This document shows positions 18,523 to 27,700 of a stretch of DNA of 64,000 nucleotides, in pieces; the first letter of the stretch is position 1, and every line of letters begins with the position of its first letter. A program made the position numbers and the translations under genes. The notes beneath the pieces are model-generated. The model did no database searches. It was not told the origin of the DNA and saw only the letters and a program-made list of their open reading frames with translations. The stretch lies in contig NZ_CP092099.1 of assembly GCF_022259695.1 (NCBI RefSeq), positions 1,472,471 to 1,536,470 on the forward strand. The letters run 5' to 3'. This stretch comes from Flaviramulus sp. BrNp1-15 (lineage in GTDB: Bacteria > Bacteroidota > Bacteroidia > Flavobacteriales > Flavobacteriaceae).

Positions 18523-18819
18523 ATGTCATCAATAGAACAACAGTCAAAAGGAAAAAAAGACGGTGAAATTAGATATTTAACGCCGCTTAACATTGAAACT
18601 AATAAGCAAAAGAAATATTGTCGTTTCAAAAAATCTGGAATTAAATATATAGATTATAAAGATCCAGATTTCTTATTAAAGTTTGTAAACGAGCAAGGTA
18701 AAATTTTACCAAGACGTTTAACAGGAACTTCATTAAAGTATCAAAGAAAAGTGTCTGTAGCTGTAAAAAGAGCACGTCATTTAGCATTGATGCCTTATGT
18801 AGCAGATTTATTAAAATAA
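18523..18819 (+). CDS. rpsR: 30S ribosomal protein S18
   Basis: A 98-aa bS18 protein. The core [25 protein letters not shown] followed by [35 protein letters not shown] is diagnostic. Partner of bS6 in the small-subunit platform. Its N terminus carries a hydrophilic extension ([20 protein letters not shown]), as is usual in Bacteroidota. Lies 2 bp after rpsF and 13 bp before rplI. Confidence 0.97.
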   Translation: MSSIEQQSKGKKDGEIRYLTPLNIETNKQKKYCRFKKSGIKYIDYKDPDFLLKFVNEQGKILPRRLTGTSLKYQRKVSVAVKRARHLALMPYVADLLK

Positions 18820-18832
18820 AATACCGATAACA

Positions 18833-19279
18833 ATGGAACTTATATTAAAACAAGACGTTGAAAATTTAGGATTTAAAGACGATGTTGTAACAGTTAAGAA
18901 CGGTTATGGTAGAAATTTTTTAATTCCTCAAGGACAAGCAATTTTAGCTACAGTATCTGCTAAAAAAGTATTAGCAGAAAACTTAAAGCAAAGAGCTTTT
19001 AAAGAAAAGAAAATAGTTGATGATGCTAATAAAATTGCAGAAGCAATCAAAGCATTAGAAATTAAAATACCAGCTAAAGTTGGTGTAGGCGATAAATTAT
19101 TTGGATCTGTAAATAACATTGATATTGCAGCTGCTTTAGAAAAAGAAGGTCAAGAAATAGATAAAAAATTCATTACAGTTACTACTGTAAAGCGTTTAGG
19201 TAAATATACAGCAGTTGTACGTTTACACAGAGAAGTATCTGTTGACTTAGAGTTTGAAGTTATAGCACAAGCTAATTAA
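18833..19279 (+). CDS. rplI: 50S ribosomal protein L9
   Basis: A 148-aa bL9 protein with the N-terminal RNA-binding domain MELILKQDVENLGFKDDVVTVKNGYGRNFLIPQG, the long connecting helix and a C-terminal domain containing GDKLFGSVNNIDIA. Length normal. Last gene of the S6-S18-L9 operon, followed by a strong terminator. Confidence 0.97.
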   Translation: MELILKQDVENLGFKDDVVTVKNGYGRNFLIPQGQAILATVSAKKVLAENLKQRAFKEKKIVDDANKIAEAIKALEIKIPAKVGVGDKLFGSVNNIDIAAALEKEGQEIDKKFITVTTVKRLGKYTAVVRLHREVSVDLEFEVIAQAN

Positions 19280-19320
19280 TTAGCTAACAAATAGTTAATA
19301 AATAGTTTAAATAAAGTTAA

Positions 19321-19347
19321 GCCACTCTTTTGAGTGGCTTTTTTTTG
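19321..19347 (+). terminator. Rho-independent terminator of the rpsF operon
   Basis: A perfect 7-bp GC-rich stem (GCCACTC / GAGTGGC) with a TTTT loop, followed by eight to nine T. About 40 bp after the rplI stop. Confidence 0.9.
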
Positions 19348-19350
19348 TAT

Positions 19351-19358
19351 TATTTTTG
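19351..19358 (+). promoter_or_regulatory. Candidate -7 element of the Oar-like receptor gene
   Basis: TATTTTTG immediately after the rplI terminator T-run, 60 bp before the receptor ATG. A TTG at 19330-19332 lies 18 bp upstream inside the terminator hairpin, so the -33 assignment is weak. Confidence 0.35.
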
Positions 19359-19418
19359 CTGTTAAATTTATTATGTAAGCATAATATTAAATAGACTAAC
19401 TCAAAAAAATATTCAAAA

Positions 19419-22400
19419 ATGAAAAAAACAAGCCTAGTAATTTTCTTTTTATTTTTTGGTTTAATAGCTTTTTCACAAGTTACAACATCAAACATTAAAG
19501 GGTTAATTTTAGATGAAACTTCTGCGCCTCTTCCGGGTGCTAATGTAGTTGCAATTCATACTCCAACAGGAACGAAGTATGGAGCAGCAACAAACTTTGA
19601 CGGTAGATATAACTTATTAAACCTAAGAGTTGGTGGACCTTACTCGATTACTATAAGTTATGTTGGTTACAAAGAGCAATCTTATAACGATGTGTATTTA
19701 ACTTTAGGAAAAACACAAAACCTTGATGTAACAATGGTAGCAGATAGTGAACAACTTGATGCTGTAGTTATTCAAGGAGGACAAAGTACGGGTACTTTTG
19801 GAAGTGATAGAACCGGAGCCGAAACTAGTGTAGGAAGACGAGAACTTACGCGTTTACCAACAATATCTAGGTCTGCTGCAGATTTTACTAGATTAGAGCC
19901 TACAGCTAGTGGGAATTCTTTTGGGGGTAGAAACGATCAGTATAACAACTTCTCTTTAGATGGAGCGATTTTTAATAATCCTTTTGGATTGGATGCACCA
20001 ACTCCTGGAGGACAAACAGATGCGCAGCCTATATCTTTAGATGCTATTGATCAAATTTCTGTTTCTACTGCACCTTATGATGTTACTCAATCTGGTTTTA
20101 CAGGTGCATCTGTAAATGCTGTAACTAAAAGTGGTACAAATGAATTTCATGGTACAGTTTACGGATTTACTAGAAATGAATCTATGACTGGTAAAAAAAT
20201 TAAAGGAGATGAAGTTACTAGACCAGATTTAAACCAAACACAATACGGGTTGAGTATTGGTGGACCAATTGTAAAAAATAAATTATTCTTTTTTGCAAAT
20301 TTTGAAAAAGACGAAAGAGATGATTTAGGTACAAACGGTTGGGTACCAAATACAGGTTCTGGTGCTATAAATGAATCTAGAGTTTCAGATACAGATTTAA
20401 TGGCTGTACAAAGCGCATTGGCTACTTTAGGATATAATACAGGAGCATATCAAGGATTTACTTATGGTTCAGAGTCAACAAAAGGTATCGTTAAGTTAGA
20501 CTGGAATGTAAATGATAATAATAGATTAGCTATAATTTATAACTGGTTAGATGCTTCAAAAGAAAAGCCAGCACATCCAACAGCTATTCAACCAAGAGGG
20601 CCTAATTTTACAACTTTACAGTTTGAAAATTCTGGTTATCAAATAAATAATAAATTACAGTCTGTTCAACTTGAATTGAACTCTACATTATCAGAATCAT
20701 CAACTAATAAATTGCAAATTGGATACACGCATTTTGATGATTTTAGAAATCCGTTGTCTGTTCCTGCGCCTTCATTTATTATTCAAGATGGTGCTGGTTT
20801 AAATTATATAATTGCTGGTCACGAACCATTTTCAATTAATAATACATTAGATCAAAAAGTTTTCCAATTTTCAAACAATTTAAATATTGTTAAAGGAGAT
20901 CATAATTATACAATTGGTTTTTCTTTTGAAAAATTTGAGTTCGATAACTCTTTTAATTTAGGAGTTTATGGTGCTGCTGGTGTTTTCTTCCCACAATACG
21001 GAAGTGTTGCCGATTTCTTAGCCGATGCTGGTCCAGGAGGAGGAGTAGCAACCGCACTTAGTGATGCTACTGCGGCTCATAACGCTCTAGAAGCGAATGG
21101 TGATGGTGTTGCAGGTGGTTGGGCGCTTGCTGAAACTAATGTTGGTCAACTTGCTTTTTATGTTCAAGACGAGTGGAACGTAAATGAAAACTTTAAACTA
21201 ACTTACGGTGTGCGTTTTGATAAACCATTATTTTTTGACTCAGCTCAAAAAGCACAAGAACTTATAGATAGAAACTGTTGTGTAGACCCTAGTATTCCTT
21301 ACTATAATCCAAATAATGGAGAAACGGTATTTATAGATAATACTAAAATGCCAAATAACGACTGGTTAATTTCTCCAAGAATCGGTTTTAACTATGATGT
21401 TAATGGAGATGATACGTTTCAATTACGTGGAGGTTCAGGTTTATTTACAGGACGTTTCCCATTTGTGTGGTTAGGAAACCAAATTGCAAATCCTAATTCA
21501 TTTTTCTTAACAGCAGTAGATCCAGATTATAAATTCCCACAAGTTTGGAGAACTAACATTGGTGCAGATAAACGTTTAGAAAATGGTTTAATCTTAACAG
21601 CAGATGTATCTTTTACTAAAGATATTAATGGAGCTCATGTACAAAACTGGGGGTTAAGAAATCCAACAGGAACATTAAATGCGCCAGGAGATAATAGACC
21701 GGTTTATACAAGTGCAGATGTAGGAAATAGTGCTTATATATTTACTAATTCTGATAAAGGACGTATTTGGAATGCTTCTTTAAAAGCACAAAAAACGTTC
21801 GATAACGGTTTGTATACAATGCTTGCTTATAGTTACTTAAATGCTAAAGATGTAAACTCTATTGAGGCAGAAATTACAAGTGACGCATTCGATTTTAATC
21901 CAAACTTAGGAAATGCTAATGACGATGTTTTATCATATTCTAAATATGGAGATACACACCGTTTTATTGGTGTAGCTAGTAAAAAATGGAGTTATGGAAA
22001 CGATAAATGGGGAACCACTTTATCAACTTTCTTTGAATATGCTCAAGGAGGACGTTTTAATTATACATATGCTGGTAATATAAACGGAGATAGTTCTTTC
22101 CAAAATAACGATCTTATTTATGTACCAACTTCTGGAGAAGTACAACAAATGCAATTTTCTGGAGCAGGACAAGCAGAGGCATTCGAAGCTTATATTCAAC
22201 AAGATGATTATTTAAGTGGAAGAAGAGGTCAATATGCAGAGCGCTATGGTGCTTTAGCTCCTTGGAGAGGTCGTTGGGATATTAAGTTTTTACAAGACTA
22301 TAACATTAAAGTATCTGATGATAAAACCAATACGATTCAATTTAGTATTGATATCTTGAATTTTGGAAACTTATTAAACTCTAATTGGGGAGTTGTAGAA

Positions 22401-22550
22401 CAACCTAACAATGTGTCTCCAATTTCGGTTGATGCTTCAGGAAGTACTCCAGTGTATACTTTTAATCCTAGTTTAACTGATACTTTTGGTTTTGATGCAA
22501 GTTTAGCATCAAGATGGCAAGCTCAAGTAGGTTTACGTTATATTTTCTAA
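19419..22550 (+). CDS. TonB-dependent receptor, Oar-like, with carboxypeptidase-regulatory N-domain
   Basis: A 1043-aa outer membrane receptor. A Sec signal peptide (MKKTSLVIFFLFFGLIAFSQ) is followed by a carboxypeptidase-regulatory-like beta-sandwich (about 25-110, GLILDETSAPLPGANVVA and the NLRVGGPYSITISYVGY strand pair). A plug domain comes next (about 130-240, with DQISVSTAPYDVTQSGFTGASVNAVTKSGTNEFHGTVYGF), then a beta-barrel ending in an aromatic residue (GLRYIF), as outer-membrane porins do. The Oar subtype usually has no SusD partner, and none is adjacent here. The ligand is unknown. Flanked by terminators on both sides, so it is probably monocistronic. Confidence 0.9.
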   Translation: MKKTSLVIFFLFFGLIAFSQVTTSNIKGLILDETSAPLPGANVVAIHTPTGTKYGAATNFDGRYNLLNLRVGGPYSITISYVGYKEQSYNDVYLTLGKTQNLDVTMVADSEQLDAVVIQGGQSTGTFGSDRTGAETSVGRRELTRLPTISRSAADFTRLEPTASGNSFGGRNDQYNNFSLDGAIFNNPFGLDAPTPGGQTDAQPISLDAIDQISVSTAPYDVTQSGFTGASVNAVTKSGTNEFHGTVYGFTRNESMTGKKIKGDEVTRPDLNQTQYGLSIGGPIVKNKLFFFANFEKDERDDLGTNGWVPNTGSGAINESRVSDTDLMAVQSALATLGYNTGAYQGFTYGSESTKGIVKLDWNVNDNNRLAIIYNWLDASKEKPAHPTAIQPRGPNFTTLQFENSGYQINNKLQSVQLELNSTLSESSTNKLQIGYTHFDDFRNPLSVPAPSFIIQDGAGLNYIIAGHEPFSINNTLDQKVFQFSNNLNIVKGDHNYTIGFSFEKFEFDNSFNLGVYGAAGVFFPQYGSVADFLADAGPGGGVATALSDATAAHNALEANGDGVAGGWALAETNVGQLAFYVQDEWNVNENFKLTYGVRFDKPLFFDSAQKAQELIDRNCCVDPSIPYYNPNNGETVFIDNTKMPNNDWLISPRIGFNYDVNGDDTFQLRGGSGLFTGRFPFVWLGNQIANPNSFFLTAVDPDYKFPQVWRTNIGADKRLENGLILTADVSFTKDINGAHVQNWGLRNPTGTLNAPGDNRPVYTSADVGNSAYIFTNSDKGRIWNASLKAQKTFDNGLYTMLAYSYLNAKDVNSIEAEITSDAFDFNPNLGNANDDVLSYSKYGDTHRFIGVASKKWSYGNDKWGTTLSTFFEYAQGGRFNYTYAGNINGDSSFQNNDLIYVPTSGEVQQMQFSGAGQAEAFEAYIQQDDYLSGRRGQYAERYGALAPWRGRWDIKFLQDYNIKVSDDKTNTIQFSIDILNFGNLLNSNWGVVEQPNNVSPISVDASGSTPVYTFNPSLTDTFGFDASLASRWQAQVGLRYIF

Positions 22551-22577
22551 GAGAAAACCATATATATTCTTAAATTT

Positions 22578-22607
22578 GCGCTCCTAATTAAGGGGCGCAT
22601 TTTTTTT
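22578..22607 (+). terminator. Terminator after the Oar-like receptor
   Basis: A 7-bp stem GCGCTCC / GGGGCGC (one G-T pair) with a 7-nt loop and eight T after one A, 28 bp beyond the receptor stop. Confidence 0.8.
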
Positions 22608-22711
22608 AGTGAAACTGAACTTTTATATGGCTGAAAGACATTATAAAAGTTTTTAGTAGAACTAATCCTAGCGTAGGGCAGGATCTCATAAAATTGATTT
22701 TTAAATAAATT

Positions 22712-23179
22712 ATGAAGTATAGAAGACTTACAAAAGAACAATTTGAAGAATTACATCAGGAATTTATTAACTTTTTGGCTACACAATCTATAACACATGA
22801 AGAGTGGACAAATTTAAAAGTTAACAAACCAGAATTAGCCGAAACAGAGTTGGATGTATTTAGCGATTTAATTTGGGAAGGTGTTTTAAATAAAGCAGAA
22901 TATTTAGAGCATATTTCGCCCCAGCATATGTATTTATTTCATTTAGATGAAGATAAAATGCATGCTTTAGTTGTTAATTTAAAAAACGATGTAGATATTA
23001 CTACAACTGAAGGTTATAATTGGTTGCGTGAAAATTTGATGGATGAAAATGTAGAATTTTTGCAAGCCGATAAAGAGTATACCGAAGATAAGAACTTAGA
23101 TAAATTCACAATGATTGAGCAAGGTGCAGTTATTACCAAAGGCGATTTATATAAGTATTTTGATAAGTTGATAAATTAG
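22712..23179 (+). CDS. Conserved flavobacterial protein, DUF6495-like
   Basis: A 155-aa acidic, soluble protein with no signal peptide or membrane segment. The N-terminal half is helical (KYRRLTKEQFEELHQEFINFL), followed by DLIWEGVLNKAEYLEHISPQHMYLFHL and a C-terminal part ending KGDLYKYFDKLIN. I believe it belongs to the DUF6495 family of Bacteroidota, found near hisS; that assignment is from memory. Function unknown. It lies 134 bp upstream of hisS, with interspersed repeats in the gap, so a shared transcript is uncertain. Confidence 0.65.
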   Translation: MKYRRLTKEQFEELHQEFINFLATQSITHEEWTNLKVNKPELAETELDVFSDLIWEGVLNKAEYLEHISPQHMYLFHLDEDKMHALVVNLKNDVDITTTEGYNWLRENLMDENVEFLQADKEYTEDKNLDKFTMIEQGAVITKGDLYKYFDKLIN

Positions 23180-23183
23180 TAAC

Positions 23184-23215
23184 CGTCAATGCGAGGAGGT
23201 ACGACGAAGCAATCT
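23184..23215 (+). repeat. Interspersed intergenic repeat fragment (GCGAGGAGG...GAAGCAATCT type)
   Basis: A GC-richer stretch beginning CGTCAATGCGAGGAGGTACG and ending GACGAAGCAATCT, unlike the surrounding AT-rich spacer. From general knowledge, sequences of the form CGTCATTGCGAGGA...GAAGCAATCT recur in intergenic regions of many Bacteroidota genomes. GCGAGG at 23191-23196 could pair with CCTCGC at 23228-23233 as a long hairpin. Copy number elsewhere cannot be seen from one window. Confidence 0.5.
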
Positions 23216-23251
23216 TTTTATTAAAAACCTCGCAAAAACGTTTTCATTATA

Positions 23252-23259
23252 TATTTTTG
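23252..23259 (+). promoter_or_regulatory. Candidate -7 element of hisS
   Basis: TATTTTTG, matching TAnnTTTG, 54 bp before the hisS ATG and directly before the second repeat fragment, which would therefore sit in the 5' leader of the mRNA. No -33 TTG at standard spacing. Confidence 0.4.
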
Positions 23260-23284
23260 TCATTCCGCACGTAATGCGGAATCC
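23259..23284 (+). repeat. Inverted-repeat element in the hisS leader (ATTCCGCA / TGCGGAAT)
   Basis: ATTCCGCA at 23262-23269 and TGCGGAAT at 23275-23282 form a perfect 8-bp inverted repeat around a 5-nt loop. The form GTCATTCCGCAC...TGCGGAATCC resembles another recurrent intergenic element of Bacteroidota. There is no following T-run, so it is not a typical terminator. Confidence 0.5.
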
Positions 23285-23313
23285 ATTAATCACTAAAACA
23301 CTATTACCACTAA

Positions 23314-24684
23314 ATGGCTCAAAAACCAAGCATTCCAAAAGGTACCAGAGATTTTAATCCAGAACAAGTAGCAAAGCGTAATTATATATTTAATACGATT
23401 CGCAGTGCTTTTGAAACTTTTGGATTTCAACCTATTGAAACCCCAAGTTTTGAAAATTCAGATACCTTAATGGGAAAATATGGTGATGAAGGAGATCGTT
23501 TGATTTTTAAGATTTTGAATAGCGGAGATTATTTGGCTAAAGCAAATGAAGATGCTTATAATGAAAAAGATTCTAATAAATTAACTAATAGTATCTCAGA
23601 AAAAGCTTTGCGTTACGATTTAACCGTTCCTTTTGCGCGTTACGTAGTGCAACATCAAAATGAGATAGAATTTCCTTTTAAACGTTATCAAATACAACCA
23701 GTTTGGCGAGCAGACAGACCACAAAAAGGTCGTTTTAGAGAGTTTTATCAATGTGATGCCGATGTGGTTGGTAGTAAAAGTTTATGGCAAGAGGTTGAGT
23801 TTATTCAACTGTATGACACGGTTTTTACTGCTTTGAAATTAGAAGACGTTACGATTAAAATAAACAATAGAAAAATATTATCTGGAATTGCAGAGGTTAT
23901 TGGTGCAAGCGATAAATTGATTGATTTTACAGTTGCACTTGATAAGCTTGATAAGATAGGAGAGGAGAAGGTTAAGGAAGAAATGCTAAGTAAAGATATT
24001 CCACAATCGGGAATCGATAAATTGGCGCCTTTATTTACTTTGTCTGGTTCTTTTGAATCACAAATTGAAAGTTTAAAAGGTATTTTAAATACTTCTGAAG
24101 AAGGAAAAAAAGGTATTGAGGAATTAGAATTTATTAATAATGCTATTTCACAATTAGGTTTAACAACTGCAACGTTACAGTTAGATGTTACACTTGCACG
24201 TGGTTTAAATTATTATACAGGAGCCATTTTTGAAGTTTCTGCACCAAAAGAAGTACAAATGGGCTCTATTGGTGGCGGTGGTCGTTATGACGATTTAACC
24301 AGTATTTTTGGAAGACCAGATACAAGTGGAGTTGGTATTAGTTTCGGTTTAGATCGTATTTATTTAGTTCTTGAAGAATTAGGTTTATTTCCAGAAACGG
24401 TAAATAAAAATGTTGAGGTTTTATTCATAAATTTTGGAGATAAAGAAGCACTATTTAGTTTAAAAGCTATTAAGCAATTACGTTTACAAGGTATTAATGC
24501 CGAATTATATCCTGATGCTGCTAAAATGAAAAAGCAAATGAATCATGCAAATAAGCGTAATATTCCGTTTGTAGTTTTAGTAGGCGAGGAGGAAATAAAT
24601 TCTAGTACTTATGCACTAAAGAATATGATTTCTGGTGAGCAAAATAAAGTTTCACTTGAAGGTTTAATAAATCATTTAAAATAA
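23314..24684 (+). CDS. hisS: Histidyl-tRNA synthetase
   Basis: A 456-aa class II aminoacyl-tRNA synthetase that charges tRNA-His. Motif 1 region is [39 protein letters not shown], motif 2 is [31 protein letters not shown], and the histidine-binding motifs are [15 protein letters not shown] and [12 protein letters not shown]. Motif 3 is [15 protein letters not shown]. The C-terminal anticodon-binding domain (about 365-456) ends the protein. ATG at 23314. It converges on the 1804-aa peptidase gene across a bidirectional terminator. Confidence 0.97.
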   Translation: MAQKPSIPKGTRDFNPEQVAKRNYIFNTIRSAFETFGFQPIETPSFENSDTLMGKYGDEGDRLIFKILNSGDYLAKANEDAYNEKDSNKLTNSISEKALRYDLTVPFARYVVQHQNEIEFPFKRYQIQPVWRADRPQKGRFREFYQCDADVVGSKSLWQEVEFIQLYDTVFTALKLEDVTIKINNRKILSGIAEVIGASDKLIDFTVALDKLDKIGEEKVKEEMLSKDIPQSGIDKLAPLFTLSGSFESQIESLKGILNTSEEGKKGIEELEFINNAISQLGLTTATLQLDVTLARGLNYYTGAIFEVSAPKEVQMGSIGGGGRYDDLTSIFGRPDTSGVGISFGLDRIYLVLEELGLFPETVNKNVEVLFINFGDKEALFSLKAIKQLRLQGINAELYPDAAKMKKQMNHANKRNIPFVVLVGEEEINSSTYALKNMISGEQNKVSLEGLINHLK

Positions 24685-24715
24685 AAAAAGTCCTGAAAAT
24701 TAATTCAGGACTTTT
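24685..24715. terminator. Bidirectional terminator between hisS and the M14 peptidase
   Basis: A 12-bp perfect stem (AAAAGTCCTGAA / TTCAGGACTTTT) with A-rich sequence before and T-rich sequence after, located between two convergent genes. It can serve both strands. Confidence 0.85.
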
Positions 24716-24734
24716 AAAATAATATTAAGTTTTA

Positions 24735-27700
24735 TCAATTACTCTTTACAAATCTTTTTACAATTTTTTGATTTTCAATATTTACTTCTATAAAGTAAAC
24801 ACCAACCTGTAAATTATTAACAGAAACTTCTTTAGTTGTTTTACCTGTTTTCACTATTTTTCCAAGTGTGCTTATTATTCTGTATGAGATTTCATCAACA
24901 GAATTAGAGAGTTTAATATTTAATACATCTCCTTTAACAGGATTAGGGTATATTTTCAATTCATTTTTAGTATTTGTGCTTTCTGGAACATTCAAAGATT
25001 TATTTTCAATTGACTTAGCTACAGCTGAATTACTACCTAATCCAGTAATTATTACTTGATCTATATAGACTTGATCATTATTTGCAGATGCATCACACTG
25101 TATTCTAAACCTACCATTGTTAGTTAAGTTGTATGTTGATGCATCAAGAGTCACAACATAATTGTAGAATTGCCCATTCTGAAAATCTGAACCTCTAGCC
25201 CATAAATCAACTAATACAAAGCCTGATCCGTCATCATATAGCAAACCAAAATCTTCTCCATTTTCCATACTGTTAGCATAAAAATAGAAACTAAATTCTA
25301 TTTGATTAAAACCAGATAAGTTTAAAGCAGGAGAAGTCATAGACGATCTAGTCCCTGAGTTGTCTCTTAGCCTAATAGAGTAATTTCCTTCATAAGAAAA
25401 ATTCGTTGAGACCCTTGCACAATCACCACCTCCATCAATCCATCCGTCAAATCCAGTTTCAAAATAGCCTTCGTTAAGTATGATATCTGTTGGTAAGTTA
25501 CTAACATTCACGGTTCTTTCTACTTGTATAGAGGCATTTCCAGCAGCATCACTTACATTGTAGGTTACAATATAGCTTCCAGCGTTATTGGTATCAACCA
25601 CATCACCCCCAATAACAATGTTGGCAGAAATATCACCGTCATTATTATCAGAAGCAGTCGCACCTTGTTCTGTGTATATGTCCCCAACATTTAAGTCGAT
25701 TAAAGCATTACCAACAAGAGTGATTATAGGAGCGGTTGTGTCTGGAATAATATTAACCGTCCTCTCTACTTGAGTTGCAGGATTACCTGCGGCATCACTT
25801 ACATTGTAAGTTAAAATATAGGTTCCAGCGATATTGGTATCAACCACATCGCCACCAACAATAATATTAGCAGAGATATCACCATCAACATTATCAGAAG
25901 CTGTAGCGCTTTGTTCAGAGTAAGTGTCCCCAACATTTAAGTCGATTAAAGCATTACCGATAAGAGCGATTACAGGAGCGGTTGTATCTGGAATAACATT
26001 AATCGTTCTCTCTACTTGAGTTGCGGGGTTACCTGCGGCATCACTTACATTATAAGTTACAATATAGGTTCCAGCGGTATTGGTGTCAACCACATCGCCA
26101 CCAACAATGATGTTGGCTGAAATATCACCATCAATATTATCAGAAGCTGTAGCGCCTTGTTCTGTGTAAATGCTTCCAACATTTAAGTCTATTAAAGCAT
26201 TACCGACAAGTGTGATTACAGGAGCGGTTATGTCTGGAACAACATTAACCGTTCTTTCTACTTGAGTTGCAGGATTGCCAGCGGCATCACTTACATTATA
26301 GGTTACAATATAGGTTCCAGCGATATTGGTATCAACCACATCGCCACCAATAATAATATTAGCAGAAATATCACCATCAATATTATCAGAAGCAGTTGCA
26401 CCTTGTTCTGTGTAAGTGCTTCCAACATTTAAGTCGATTAAAGTATTACCAACAAGTGTGATTACAGGAGCGGTTGTGTCTGGAATAACATTAACCGTTC
26501 TCTCTACTTGAGTTGCGGGGTTGCCTGCGGCATCACTTACATTGTAGGTTAGAATATAGGTTCCAGCGATATTGGTATCAACCACATCGCCACCAATAAT
26601 AATATTAGCAGAGATATCACCATCAATATTGTCAGAAGCTGTAGCGCCTTGTTCTGTGTAAATGTTTCCAATATTTAAGTCTATTAAAGCATTACCAACA
26701 AGTGTGATTACAGGAACGGTTGTGTCTGGAATAACATTAACCGTTCTTTCTACTTGAGTTGCGGGGTTGCCTGCGGCATCACTTACATTGTAAGTTACAA
26801 TGTAGGTTCCAGCGGTATTGGTATCAACCACATCGCCACCAATAATAATGTTAGTTGATATATCACCATCAATATTATCAGAAGCTGTAGCACCTTGTTC
26901 AGAGTATGTGTCTCCAACGTTTAGGTTGATTAAAGCATTACCAACAAGTGTGATTATAGGAGCGGTGGTGTCATTACCTTCAACTCCAGTTAAGTTAAAA
27001 TTATCTAATGCTATATCTGCTTGCCAAGTGTTGCCCACAAGTCTATTAAAACGTAATTGAATTGTGCTTCCTGCGTAAGCGTTCAAATTTAAGTTTACAT
27101 TTAACCAAGAATTTCCTTGATTTCCAGATTGGTTCCAAATGCTAGACCAGGTAGCTCCATCATCATTACTAATTTCTAAATCGATAGAACCCATATCTGT
27201 GGCACCATACATATGATAAGAAAAACTGAATTGAGCTTCGCTTAAGCTGGTTAAATCGAAACAAGGAGAGGTAATAATGGCTCTTTTATTTGGATATCCC
27301 GTTCCATTTCCAGATGCTTCAACGTATATATAATATGAGCCTTCTTGAGCAGCAGATGGCCCTGTATTCTGAGATGGTGTTCCACTAGCGTCAACAGTCC
27401 AGTTTAAATCATCTGCATTTGATTGTGTCCAAAGCCCTATTGTGTTTTCAAAACTTTCAGAGTATGGATAATTGCTTACAGATGGCCCTGAACAAGATAC
27501 AGGTGTTAGTGTTGTAAAGTTTATTATTGCTGTATAAGGAGAGGAGTTAGAACCACAAGAAGTTGTTACTTGAGCTTCATAATCTGTAGAATTTGTAAGA
27601 CCAGTTAAATCTAATGAGTTTGATGAAATTCCAAACACATCAATCCAAGTAGTAGTTCCTGTTTCTCGAAATCTCAAATCGAAAGTTGCAGAAGGAATAT

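Noticed and set aside
23262-23282. Inverted repeat as a terminator of the DUF6495-like gene
   Set aside because: No T-run follows, it lies after a -7 match for hisS, and the sequence resembles a dispersed repeat element.
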